IMG/VR virus record: IMGVR_UViG_3300038421_000080
Location: 1-40,397 of that record
From: a virus
Length of the DNA: 40,397 nt
Direction: 5' to 3' (one strand)
This document shows, in pieces, positions 31,928-39,194 of the stretch. The notes under the pieces were generated by a model. That model ran no database searches. It saw nothing but the letters and a program-made list of their open reading frames with translations, and was not told the origin of the DNA. The translations under genes and the position numbers were made by a program. How positions within the stretch are numbered: the stretch's first letter is position 1; each line of letters starts with the position of its first letter.

Positions 31928-32329
31928 TTACCCTCCCCCGGGCGGCGTCCGCCACCAGTTATTCGCCTGTCCGTACATATTCATCGCGCTACCCAGCCCG
32001 GAGATGCCGCTGAAGAGGCCCGCCCATTCCTCGTTTGCAGCATTCTTGTATCCCGTCTTCACCGCCCACTCCGACTGCCGCTGGAACTCCGAAGCCATGT
32101 TTGCCAGGTAGGCTGTGAGCGAGCCCGAGTCCCGGTTCACGTCGAACTCGAACCCACTGCCTGCAGCTCGCGCGGTGGTGGTCGAGAGCGTCTGCGCCTG
32201 CTCGGCGCGCATCCGGCGAACCTGCTCGTCGGTCTCGGCCCGCATCTGCCGGGCCTTGGAGCTGGCCCCGAAAACGCTGGCAATCGAGCCCACTGCCGAC
32301 ATCGCTGCAGGTATCGCCATCCACCACAT
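31928..32329 (-). CDS. Small internal virion protein, gp14-like
   Basis: This encodes 133 residues beginning MWWMAIPAAMSAVGSIASVFG, a hydrophobic N-terminal segment as in podovirus gp14-type proteins that insert in the outer membrane during ejection. A helical coiled region follows (SKARQMRAETDEQVRRMRAEQ). The C-terminus contains Gly-rich hydrophobic SGISGLGSAMNMYGQANNWW. It lies between the nozzle and the core proteins, the expected order. ATG 32329 comes one base after the nozzle stop. Confidence 0.82.
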   Translation of the reverse strand: MWWMAIPAAMSAVGSIASVFGASSKARQMRAETDEQVRRMRAEQAQTLSTTTARAAGSGFEFDVNRDSGSLTAYLANMASEFQRQSEWAVKTGYKNAANEEWAGLFSGISGLGSAMNMYGQANNWWRTPPGGG

Positions 32330-32330
32330 C

Positions 32331-34415
32331 TCACACCTCGTTCGCCGCGACCACCCCGAAGAGCGCCAGCACCTCGGTGCGGAATGGCAAATCCTGCTCG
32401 ATGGTCAGTGCGCCGCGGTCCTCCCAGCCCAGCACCTCGGTCATCACGTCGCCCGAGTAGGCTGGCTCCACCGCGTCGAGAGGCGTCCCCACCGAACGGT
32501 CGGGCCGAGACCTGACTCCGTTCACCAGAGGATAGGCCGAATTGTTCACGCGAAGGGCCGCCTTCACGTGCCGGCGACGAGTGCTTTGCGCGGTGCCCCG
32601 GGGGTTTCCGCCCTCGGGGGGAAGCGTGATTGCCTTGGCCCGGAACTTCCGGCCGACGAGCGCGAGGCTGCCGGTGGCTCCGAGGGTGATGGCCCCGGAG
32701 GTCACCGTCTTGTCCGGGACCACTGCGCCGTCCACGAGCACCTGCACGGTCAGCCCCTCCAGGTGGTCGAGGCCGCTCACCGTGGTGCCCACGGGCACTC
32801 GCTCGACCCAATCGTCGAGGTAGCGCCGACTGGTGTTGTCCGCGAGCTGCAGCAGCTCCAGGCTGACCGAGGTCTCCCTCTGCACGCCCAGCCAGAGATA
32901 GGAGCCCTCGGGTCCGTCGATGGCCGCGAGCGCCGTGATTTCGCCGCCCATGTCGAAGCGGTGCCAGCCAAGCACGCTCTCCAGCCGGTCGTAGGTGCAG
33001 GCCCGCAGCCCGCCGTCCCCCAGCCGGATGAACAGGGTGTCCTTGGGGTCCCGGGCGAACACCACCTCCTTCACATCACCCTCGGTGATGTGCTCGGAGG
33101 TGAAGGTGAGGTCCCGGGACACCCAGCCATTCACGTCGAGGGCGTAGTTCAGCGTTCGCAGCTTGCGCCGGTCCCCGGAGAGGAAGACCACCTGGTCGCC
33201 CACCGACAGCGCCTGGTGCGTCGCGGAGCCGTAGGCCGATTCGGCCCGGGTCTGCATGTCGCTGGTGGTGATTGTGCCCTTGCTCGAAATGATGGAATGC
33301 GTCTCGAAGTCGGTGCCCACCAGCAGGCTCTTCTGCCCGTGCATCCAGCGAATCGCCCCGCGGGTGCGGAGAGCGGCCTTGATGGCGTCCGCGTCTCCCG
33401 AACCTGTGGTGAAATTGAAGATGTCGCCGGACTTCGACGCCCAGATGGTGTTCCCCATCGCCGCCCAGAGCCGTCCCTGGTAGAGCAGCACCACCCCCGG
33501 GTAACTGGAGCCGGTCCACTCGGCCGGCTGCGACGTGAAGGTGATGGTGGTGAAGCTCCAGGTGTTGGCTCCGGCGTCGTAGGTCAGCACCCGGGGCGAG
33601 ACGTTGGGGTGGAAGAAGAAGACCCTCGCTCCCGCGGTCTCGTACTCCACCTGCACGTCCGGCAGCTGCTCCTCGGTGTACGGGGTGGTCAGCTCGATGG
33701 CGCCCGACGAGGCATCCACCAGCACGTCGTCCACCGTGCGGTTCCCCTGCGGGAAGTCGCTCCCGAGGTCGAATCGGACCGTGTGCGTTCCGGTGGAGAC
33801 CGGCGTGAACAGCAGCTCGAAGGTCCCCGCGCTCGGATAGGTGTCGGCGGCGTAGAGGCTGGGCCCGCTGACGGACACTTCCATCGTCGGAGAGCCGGAC
33901 CCGAGCGTGAACCGGACCCGATGCTGCACGCCGGCTGTGGCGACCGTGAAGGTCTGGTACATCCACCCGTGGTCGTAGTCGTATTCTCCACCACCGATGG
34001 AGTAGGTGACCGCTTTCAGCAGCGCCTTCCCCGAGGACCAGACCGTGGTGCTGTGGTTGGTGTTGACCGTCCAGCTGCCCAGATTGGTCGGGAAGTCTCC
34101 GTTCGTGATGAGCGTGGAGCCGTAACCCGCGACCGCTCCCTGCCGGGAGTAGACGCGAGCCTTGGTCTCGAACAGCTCAATGGCGAAATCTTGCAAGGTG
34201 TTGGCCCGGAATTGGAGGAGCCGGGACTTGTTCGATTGCAGCGTGCCGATGTGCTTCGTGCCCCCGCGCATCAGCATCGACCCCTGCGGCCACTCCTCCC
34301 AATTCAGGCAGTAGGCCAGGGCCTTTTTGTAGATGTCGGAGTCCACGCGCCCCTGCAGCCGCCGGGACAGCTCGCCAGCGTTAAAGGCGGTCTGTACCGG
34401 GTCGAACAGCGGCAC
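32331..34415 (-). CDS. Tail nozzle / tail tubular protein B
   Basis: This encodes 694 residues from GTG 34415, preceded by AGGAGA; the longer frame from 34511 only shadows the gatekeeper gene. The N-terminus FDPVQTAFNAGELSRRLQGR with LNWEEWPQGSMLMRGGTKHI is characteristic of gp12-type nozzle proteins. Later segments such as GRLWAAMGNTIWASKSGDIFNF and GTDFETHSI, and the VFLSGDRRKLR region, fit the beta-propeller part. The protein forms the hexameric nozzle beneath the gatekeeper ring and carries the fibre attachment surface. Confidence 0.93.
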   Translation of the reverse strand: MPLFDPVQTAFNAGELSRRLQGRVDSDIYKKALAYCLNWEEWPQGSMLMRGGTKHIGTLQSNKSRLLQFRANTLQDFAIELFETKARVYSRQGAVAGYGSTLITNGDFPTNLGSWTVNTNHSTTVWSSGKALLKAVTYSIGGGEYDYDHGWMYQTFTVATAGVQHRVRFTLGSGSPTMEVSVSGPSLYAADTYPSAGTFELLFTPVSTGTHTVRFDLGSDFPQGNRTVDDVLVDASSGAIELTTPYTEEQLPDVQVEYETAGARVFFFHPNVSPRVLTYDAGANTWSFTTITFTSQPAEWTGSSYPGVVLLYQGRLWAAMGNTIWASKSGDIFNFTTGSGDADAIKAALRTRGAIRWMHGQKSLLVGTDFETHSIISSKGTITTSDMQTRAESAYGSATHQALSVGDQVVFLSGDRRKLRTLNYALDVNGWVSRDLTFTSEHITEGDVKEVVFARDPKDTLFIRLGDGGLRACTYDRLESVLGWHRFDMGGEITALAAIDGPEGSYLWLGVQRETSVSLELLQLADNTSRRYLDDWVERVPVGTTVSGLDHLEGLTVQVLVDGAVVPDKTVTSGAITLGATGSLALVGRKFRAKAITLPPEGGNPRGTAQSTRRRHVKAALRVNNSAYPLVNGVRSRPDRSVGTPLDAVEPAYSGDVMTEVLGWEDRGALTIEQDLPFRTEVLALFGVVAANEV

Positions 34416-34416
34416 G

Positions 34417-34992
34417 CTATCTCCTGACGGCTTCGAGGTCTGACGGTCCCCTACGCTGCTCTCCCCGCCCCTGCATCCCGTCCAGCGTGCCCGCGGCCCG
34501 CAGGGTCGCACGGTAGAGCTGGAAGTGGTCGGCCTGCAGCGAGCGGTTCTCGGTCAGGGGCACGGCCAGCACGGAGGCCAGCCGATGTGCGAGCGCTATC
34601 ACGAACTCCGGGGAGAACCGCGTCGGGTCCTCGACGCGGTGAATGGCCCGCAGGTTCACACCGTCGTCCGCGTCGCAGAGAACTTCGCGGCCCTCCACCA
34701 CGAAGTCGATGTCTCCACTCTCCGTCACGTACACGTCCACCACGCGAAGCACGGTCGAGGGCAGCACGTAGCGGGAGGTCCAGCCGAATGCCGGGGGCGG
34801 CGTGGCCGGGGTCTCCAGGAGGCTGCGCTGGACCGCGAAGGACCAGTTCGCTTCCTCCATCACCGCGTCTCGCAGCATCGGGTAGTTCGTCTTGCAGAGC
34901 CGCCCAGCCACCGAGGCTTCATCGAGGCTGGCGATGCTGTCGGCCCCACACCACCCGAGGGCGAGATTGCAAATCTCGACCGCGCTCGGCAT
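34417..34992 (-). CDS. Tail gatekeeper / tail tubular protein A
   Basis: This encodes 191 residues, the normal size for gp11-type proteins. The opening MPSAVEICNLALGWCGADSIASL, with RLCKTNYPMLRDAVMEEANWSFAV after it, is characteristic of the family. It forms the dodecameric adaptor between portal and nozzle. The start follows a GGAGGTAGCCC ribosome site. The nozzle gene begins two bases after its stop. Confidence 0.93.
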   Translation of the reverse strand: MPSAVEICNLALGWCGADSIASLDEASVAGRLCKTNYPMLRDAVMEEANWSFAVQRSLLETPATPPPAFGWTSRYVLPSTVLRVVDVYVTESGDIDFVVEGREVLCDADDGVNLRAIHRVEDPTRFSPEFVIALAHRLASVLAVPLTENRSLQADHFQLYRATLRAAGTLDGMQGRGEQRRGPSDLEAVRR

Positions 34993-34995
34993 GGG

Positions 34996-35277
34996 CTACC
35001 TCCGGTCCTTCCTCCGCTTCGCCGGCTCCTCCAGCGTCTCCTGCTCGTCGAAGTGCTGGCGCAGCGCGGGGAGGTCCACTGCCGGCTCGGCTGCCGCAGC
35101 CACGCGCTCGGCCGCCTTGTCGGTCAGGAAGTCCTTGTTCCGCTCGATGGCGTCCTCCTCGACGATGGCCCGCAGAGGCTCGGTGGCCTCCTCCCAGGTC
35201 TGCCCTGCCACCAGGCGCTCGACCACCTGGAGCATCTGCGCCTCGTGCATCCCGACCTGCTTCGTGTTCGCCACCAT
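34996..35277 (-). CDS. Small hypothetical late protein after the capsid terminator
   Basis: This encodes 93 residues starting MVANTKQVGMHEAQML, with GGAGGAAAAC directly before ATG 35277. A longer frame from 35340 would translate the terminator hairpin and is rejected. The protein is helical and acidic in the middle and ends in a basic PAKRRKDRR tail. It may be a head-completion or small decoration protein from its place between capsid and gatekeeper, but the family is not recognised. Confidence 0.75.
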   Translation of the reverse strand: MVANTKQVGMHEAQMLQVVERLVAGQTWEEATEPLRAIVEEDAIERNKDFLTDKAAERVAAAAEPAVDLPALRQHFDEQETLEEPAKRRKDRR

Positions 35278-35294
35278 GTTTTCCTCCATTCGTG

Positions 35295-35332
35295 AAAAGG
35301 AGCTGCTGGAGGACAGGAACTCCAGCAGCTCC
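35295..35332 (-). terminator. Intrinsic terminator after the major capsid gene
   Basis: A perfect 13-bp stem (GGAGCTGCTGGAG at 35299-35311 with its complement at 35320-35332) and an 8-base loop are followed on the minus strand by TTTT (35298-35295). It lies 16 bases past the capsid stop and about 18 bases before the next gene. It should cut transcription so that capsid mRNA exceeds tail mRNA. Confidence 0.93.
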
Positions 35333-35347
35333 CCTGTCACGTGCTGG

Positions 35348-36205
35348 TTAGCTCTCCAGGACGTGGCACCGGATGGCGTGCGCGTCCTCGACCCGGACGG
35401 CGCCCGCCGTGAACGCGGCGTAGACCCGCACGTCGAAGCTGTAGGTCGGGTCCTCCGCGATGCGCACCCAGATGTCCTTCGTGACGTGGAGGCCGATGGC
35501 CCGGCGGGTCATCGCCAGGTAGTAGTACTGCAGGCCGGTCACGTTGGGCAGCAGGTTCGACACCACCCAGGTGAAGCCCATCCACTTCTCCACGTAGCCG
35601 GTCGTCGCGAGCGCCTTCGCGTTCACGTAGTCCGAGCTGGTTGCCTGGGTGAGGTTGAGCAGCTTCTTCGCGCCGTTGGGGCGGATGACGAAGACCTTCT
35701 CCTCCTCGGGGAAGATTTCCGCCGTCATGAACTTCTCCTGCACGGAGGTGATGAACGCGAAGTCGAACGCCTGGGTGGCGCCGCCGAGCCCCTGGCCGAC
35801 GGGGAAGCCGGTCGAGGTGCCGTCCTCGGCCTCCGTCGCGCCGAGGGCCGCCGAGATGATGAGGTCGTCGTACTTCCGGCGGATGGCGTTGCTCATCGCG
35901 ATTGCGATGGAGGAGGTGGGGTCGTTGAGCACCATCGCGATGCTCTCGGGCTCCAGGGTGTCGCCCACGTGCCAGGTCGTCGGGGTGGACCGGCGCCGGG
36001 CCAGCGTGGAGGCGTTGTTCGGGGTGGCGGTGCGGGTGCCGTTCGTCTTCTGCGACACGCTCTGCTGCGCGATGGTGTCCCAGAGGTGCATCTTCGGAGC
36101 GTTGCGCTCCATGCACCAGTTCCGCAGCCGGGACTCGCCCTGCTGCGAGAGGTGACGGAGCGTCGCCTCGTAGTTCCTGATGTCCAGCGGTGAGATGTCG
36201 GCCAT
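35348..36205 (-). CDS. Major capsid protein
   Basis: This encodes 285 residues. Its features are those of a family of podovirus major capsid proteins: an N-terminal helical LSQQGESRLRNWCMERN, then GDTLEPESIAMVLNDPTSSI, a P-domain-like run NAIRRKYDDLIISAALG, FVIRPNGAKKLLN and a C-terminal DAHAIRCHVLES. The HK97 fold is expected. It is placed after the lysis cassette and flanked by a leader hairpin (36219-36234) and a strong terminator. AGGAGA stands seven to eight bases before ATG 36205. Confidence 0.92.
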   Translation of the reverse strand: MADISPLDIRNYEATLRHLSQQGESRLRNWCMERNAPKMHLWDTIAQQSVSQKTNGTRTATPNNASTLARRRSTPTTWHVGDTLEPESIAMVLNDPTSSIAIAMSNAIRRKYDDLIISAALGATEAEDGTSTGFPVGQGLGGATQAFDFAFITSVQEKFMTAEIFPEEEKVFVIRPNGAKKLLNLTQATSSDYVNAKALATTGYVEKWMGFTWVVSNLLPNVTGLQYYYLAMTRRAIGLHVTKDIWVRIAEDPTYSFDVRVYAAFTAGAVRVEDAHAIRCHVLES

Positions 36206-36360
36206 CGAAGCTTCTCCTGCCCGCGCTCGCGGGCGATGGTTTTACGAACCGTCGCCGCGAGTAGTCCAGGAGAACCCGGGCCCGCTGCTTGTGGCCTGTG
36301 CCCCCAGCCACCGAAGGACCGGGAGTAGTGGGGTGAGCCCCGCCCCCGGTAGAACGCAGG
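36206..36360 (-). promoter_or_regulatory. Capsid gene leader with hairpin
   Basis: This 155-base gap between endolysin and capsid contains no gene. A perfect 7-bp hairpin GCCCGCG/CGCGGGC (36219-36234) sits just upstream of the AGGAGA ribosome site and could protect the mRNA 5' end or expose the site. Nearer the endolysin, ACCGGG...CCCGGT with an inner GGGG/CCCC forms an imperfect second hairpin (about 36312-36345) without a T-tract. I find no convincing sigma70 promoter. Confidence 0.5.
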
Positions 36361-36771
36361 CTAGCCGGTCTTCATCATGGCTGCAAGCCTCTGCGCCCGT
36401 TCCCCCACCTGCTCTGCCCACTTCGACTGGCGCATCGCCTCGGAGGCTTCCGCGTACCGGCCTTCCTGGATGTAGCGAAGGGTATTCACGAAGGTCAGCA
36501 GCTTCCTCGGCCCCAGGTTGAAGGTCATGTTCACGAGCACACGCTGCCGGGCTTCAGAAAGCTGCGTCCACCAGGGAAGGGTCGTGTTCAGCCAGTGGAC
36601 GGCCCGCTCGATGTCGTTCTGCAGGAGCAGCAGGGCCTCGGACTCGGAGATGCCTACATCCGCCAGGTTTCGCCCGACTCCGATGGTCAGCTTGCCCACG
36701 GAGTCCAGGTAAGGCTTCTTCCGCAGAGCCTCGTCTCGAAGCAGCTCGGAAACCATCAGCTCCAGGTTCAC
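36361..36771 (-). CDS. Endolysin, T4-type lysozyme (GH24)
   Basis: This encodes 136 residues from GTG 36771 (GTGA overlap with the upstream stop). The catalytic triad is Glu14 (LLRDEALR), Asp23 (PYLDSVG) and Thr29 (LTIGVG), with the same 9/6 spacing as T4 lysozyme. RQRVLVNMTFNLG and the later YAEASEAMRQSKWAEQ match the C-terminal lobe. It cuts the glycan backbone of peptidoglycan. It has no signal peptide or SAR segment, so it needs a holin to reach the wall. Confidence 0.95.
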   Translation of the reverse strand: MNLELMVSELLRDEALRKKPYLDSVGKLTIGVGRNLADVGISESEALLLLQNDIERAVHWLNTTLPWWTQLSEARQRVLVNMTFNLGPRKLLTFVNTLRYIQEGRYAEASEAMRQSKWAEQVGERAQRLAAMMKTG

Positions 36772-37100
36772 TTCGACTTCTCCCGCTCTGCCCTCCGCAT
36801 CCGCAGGGTCTTGGGCCGGATGTCCACGTTCTCACCAGCCTGCGCCCGAACCACTGCGATGAGCGCATCCATCTGGTCGGAGGTCGTCTCGTGCAGCAGC
36901 ATCATGTCCTCGTGCTGCTTGGTTCTCAGTATCCGCTCCGCGTTCTGCTGTCGCTCGTCCTTTTCGAGCATGTACCGCACGGTGAGGTAGTTCCCGCCCT
37001 GAAAGAGCGCGCCTATCACCAGGACCCAGACCGAGACGGTCTTTCCCTTGTCCCAGGAGCGTCGGCCCAAGGAGCGAGGAGGCAGCTCTTCAGTGTTCAC
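36768..37100 (-). CDS. Membrane/coiled-coil lysis protein (i-spanin or holin candidate)
   Basis: This encodes 110 residues from GTG 37100, which overlaps the lipoprotein stop as GTGA. A hydrophobic helix at about 21-41 (VSVWVLVIGALFQGGNYL) precedes a charged coiled-coil-like region (about 45-95) and a basic tail REKSK. One membrane segment followed by a coiled coil is the plan of inner-membrane spanins. The adjoining lipoprotein would be the partner. Unlike classical Rz/Rz1, the lipoprotein gene comes first. Confidence 0.65.
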   Translation of the reverse strand: MNTEELPPRSLGRRSWDKGKTVSVWVLVIGALFQGGNYLTVRYMLEKDERQQNAERILRTKQHEDMMLLHETTSDQMDALIAVVRAQAGENVDIRPKTLRMRRAEREKSK

Positions 37101-37321
37101 TGGATGTCCGGGTCCACCACGGGCGGTCCGGCAATCCACCAGCCGGGGAGCACGCGCACGGTCTGCTTCTGGAGGGAGCCATCAGGGAGGCGCACCCACA
37201 CCACCACTTCCACCTCCTTCGCCACCCGGTGGGGCACGGTCGGGTCCGGTATCACCGGCTGGGCCGCGCACCCGACCGACAGCATCGTGGATGCGACGAG
37301 CAGCTTCACGGTCATGCGCAT
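37097..37321 (-). CDS. Outer-membrane lipoprotein (o-spanin candidate)
   Basis: This encodes 74 residues from ATG 37321, with GGAGGA eight bases upstream. MRMTVKLLVASTMLSVGC is a signal peptide ending in a lipobox (LSVGC, Cys18), giving a mature protein of about 57 residues beginning CAAQPVIPDP. The mature part (HRVAKEVEVVVWVRLPDGSL, LPGWWIAGPPVVDPDIQ) is short and proline-bearing, in keeping with an Rz1-like outer-membrane spanin. It overlaps the next gene by four bases and most of it lies inside the 3' end of the preceding frame. Confidence 0.75.
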   Translation of the reverse strand: MRMTVKLLVASTMLSVGCAAQPVIPDPTVPHRVAKEVEVVVWVRLPDGSLQKQTVRVLPGWWIAGPPVVDPDIQ

Positions 37322-37427
37322 TGGGAGATTCCTCCAGTGCAGTAGCACGGAGATGTAGCTCGTCAAGCATCGCCCGGGCAAACACCCGGGCGATGGCCTC
37401 GACGAAGGCTGTGAGCCAGCCTGGCAC
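37182..37427 (-). CDS. Small amphipathic protein overlapping the lipoprotein gene
   Basis: GTG 37427 directly abuts the stop of the two-helix protein. The first about 55 residues (MPGWLTAFVEAIARVFARAM...) look like an authentic amphipathic helix and helical domain. The last 26 are Gly/Pro-rich and could merely shadow the lipoprotein, which starts at 37321 in another frame. Without this gene the 106 bases before the lipoprotein would be empty. Expression is plausible but unproven. Confidence 0.5.
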   Translation of the reverse strand: MPGWLTAFVEAIARVFARAMLDELHLRATALEESPNAHDREAARRIHDAVGRVRGPAGDTGPDRAPPGGEGGGSGGVGAPP

Positions 37428-37673
37428 CTACTTCACCACCAGCTTCTCGACGCGAGCCGCCGCCTCGGGCGTCTCGGGCACGGTGCCGCCCGTGCTCTTC
37501 GCGCCCTTCGACAGGATGAAGCCGATGCCGATGACGAAGGACCCGATGAGCGCTTCGATGTTGACGCCCGTGGCGGGGTCTCCGTCGAAGAGCGCGATGG
37601 CCGCGGTGGAAAGCCCTGCGAGGATGGTGGCGATGCCAAGGAGGGTGAGGTTCTTCGAGGTTGCGAGCGTCAT
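37428..37673 (-). CDS. Two-helix membrane protein, holin candidate
   Basis: This encodes 81 residues with AGGAGA before ATG 37673; the longer frame from 37943 shadows the scaffold gene. Hydrophobic helices at about 9-28 (LTLLGIATILAGLSTAAIAL) and 40-55 (EALIGSFVIGIGFILS) are joined by an acidic loop and followed by a charged tail. The size, the two membrane segments and the position before spanin and endolysin genes fit a class II holin. Confidence 0.7.
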   Translation of the reverse strand: MTLATSKNLTLLGIATILAGLSTAAIALFDGDPATGVNIEALIGSFVIGIGFILSKGAKSTGGTVPETPEAAARVEKLVVK

Positions 37674-37684
37674 GCGGTTCTCCT

Positions 37685-38533
37685 TCAGGGGATGCGGACG
37701 GGCGACTTCGCCGCGTCCTCGGGATACGCCAGCGGCAGCAGCTCCTGCACCTTCGCCTTCAGCGCCTCGTGCAGCTCGGGGTTCTTTCCCCGGTTGAAGT
37801 AAACCGGATTGGAACGAATCTCGGCCAGCTTCAGCTGGGCCTCGGCAGGCGTCATCTTGCCGTTCCCGCCGCCGCCCTGGTTGCCGATGCCGCCGCTTCC
37901 GGCGTCGAGCAGCCCCATCTTCCGGGCCAGGCCCTCCATCCACTTCGCGCTCGCCGGGTCGATGGTGCCGTCCGCGATGGCCTTCTTCAACCCGTCCGGC
38001 GCCCCGGTCTGCTCCGCGAGCGCGCGGAACACGCCCAGGCGCTCGTCGTAGGCCGAGCCGAAGGTCTGCTTCAGCTGGTTCCGCGCCTCGTGCTGGGCCT
38101 TCTGCCGGGCCAGCTTCTCCGCGGCAGCGTCCTTCACCAGGGCAGAGAACTGCTTCTTCGTGTAGCCCCGCCGGGTGGCGATGCCGCGCAGGGTCTCCTC
38201 CTCCTCGGGGGAGAGGGCCACGTCGTCCAGCTTGGGGACCTCGTAGCCCTTCGCGTCCTTGGGCTTGCCCAGCTTCGCGAAGATGGTCTCCTCGACCTCC
38301 GCGCGCTTCGCCTCGTCCTCGGGCACGAGCACCAGCTCGGGCACTCGCTCCTGCAGCTTCGTGACGAACTCCTTCCGCGCGTCCGCGCCCGCCTCGGCGC
38401 TCGGGATGCGGATGGACTGCCCGACGTAGGTCTTCGTCTCGATGAACGACTTCGCGAGCGAGGCCACGTCCTTGATGTCCTTCAGGCTGGCGTCGTTCTT
38501 CAGCTCGTCCGGCAGTGTGTCCTTCCAGTCCAT
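37685..38533 (-). CDS. Capsid scaffolding protein
   Basis: This encodes 282 residues. The N-terminus MDWKDTLPDELKNDASLKDI with DVASLAKSFIETKTYVGQSI is characteristic of podovirus scaffolding proteins. A long charged helical middle is followed by a Gly-rich linker (GSGGIGNQGGGGNGK, about 216-231) and a C-terminal helical capsid-binding domain (TPAEAQLKLAEIRSNPVYFN). It directs procapsid assembly and is then lost. The capsid gene lies about 1.5 kb downstream, separated by the lysis cassette. Confidence 0.93.
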   Translation of the reverse strand: MDWKDTLPDELKNDASLKDIKDVASLAKSFIETKTYVGQSIRIPSAEAGADARKEFVTKLQERVPELVLVPEDEAKRAEVEETIFAKLGKPKDAKGYEVPKLDDVALSPEEEETLRGIATRRGYTKKQFSALVKDAAAEKLARQKAQHEARNQLKQTFGSAYDERLGVFRALAEQTGAPDGLKKAIADGTIDPASAKWMEGLARKMGLLDAGSGGIGNQGGGGNGKMTPAEAQLKLAEIRSNPVYFNRGKNPELHEALKAKVQELLPLAYPEDAAKSPVRIP

Positions 38534-38534
38534 G

Positions 38535-38777
38535 TCACTCTCCTGTCCTGTGCCCCATGTCCCGGAGGTCGCACAAGTAGTTCATCACAGCCTGGGCGCC
38601 CACCGATAGCGCCATCAGGTACGGGTCGATTGGGGCATCGGCGCTCGCCCGCACCTGAATCGTCCGGTACTTCTCCTCCAGGAGACGGAGCAGCATCTGC
38701 CCGTCCGGGGTGGCAAGACACCGAGCCACCGCCGCAGCCTTCGCTCTCGTCTCCCGCTTCACCGCTTCCGCATCCAT
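38535..38777 (-). CDS. Bbp19-like small virion-region protein
   Basis: This encodes 80 residues, all helical. The segment LATPDGQMLLRLLEEKY resembles the signature of the Bbp19 family of small phage proteins usually found between portal and scaffold genes, and it has the same position before the scaffold here. PIDPYLMALSVGAQAVMNYL forms the second helix. Its function is unknown. The stop is one base from the scaffold start. Confidence 0.65.
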   Translation of the reverse strand: MDAEAVKRETRAKAAAVARCLATPDGQMLLRLLEEKYRTIQVRASADAPIDPYLMALSVGAQAVMNYLCDLRDMGHRTGE

Positions 38778-38780
38778 CGA

Positions 38781-39194
38781 CTACTCCCCCAGCCTGTCTT
38801 TGCTTTCCAGTCGCTCCACTCTTTCCCTAATCAGGGACATCTGCAGCGCCAGGTCTTCCACCCTCCTCGCCAGTATCTCTACCCCGGATAGCTTCTGCAC
38901 CAAGGCGTGGAGCTGCTTCTCCATCTTTCCCACGGAGGTGCTGATGGGTCCGTAGATGTTGGCGACCTGCGCCGGGTACTTGCGGCTCTCGGCCACCGCT
39001 TCCAGCATCTTTGTTTCACGGATGCCGGTCTCTTCCTTCCACGAATCCCTCCATTCCTTGTCTTCAGCAGCTTGTGCCTTGATGACGTATTTGAAGGCGT
39101 AGAACGCCGCCACCACGGCCACCGCGGTGCCCAGCCCGAATCCCAGCAGCAGCAGGGCCAAGTGTTCCGCCTTGTGCAAGATGTCCAGGCTCAT
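38781..39194 (-). CDS. Membrane-anchored coiled-coil protein
   Basis: This encodes 137 residues from ATG 39194 (ATGA overlap with the upstream stop); the longer frame from 39557 shadows the adhesin-like gene. One long hydrophobic helix (about 12-36, LALLLLGFGLGTAVAVVAAFYAF) is followed by a charged helical, coiled-coil-like region (about 42-137) with VEDLALQMSLIRERVERLESK. It could be a second i-spanin candidate or a membrane-tethered accessory of the preceding secreted protein. Confidence 0.7.
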   Translation of the reverse strand: MSLDILHKAEHLALLLLGFGLGTAVAVVAAFYAFKYVIKAQAAEDKEWRDSWKEETGIRETKMLEAVAESRKYPAQVANIYGPISTSVGKMEKQLHALVQKLSGVEILARRVEDLALQMSLIRERVERLESKDRLGE

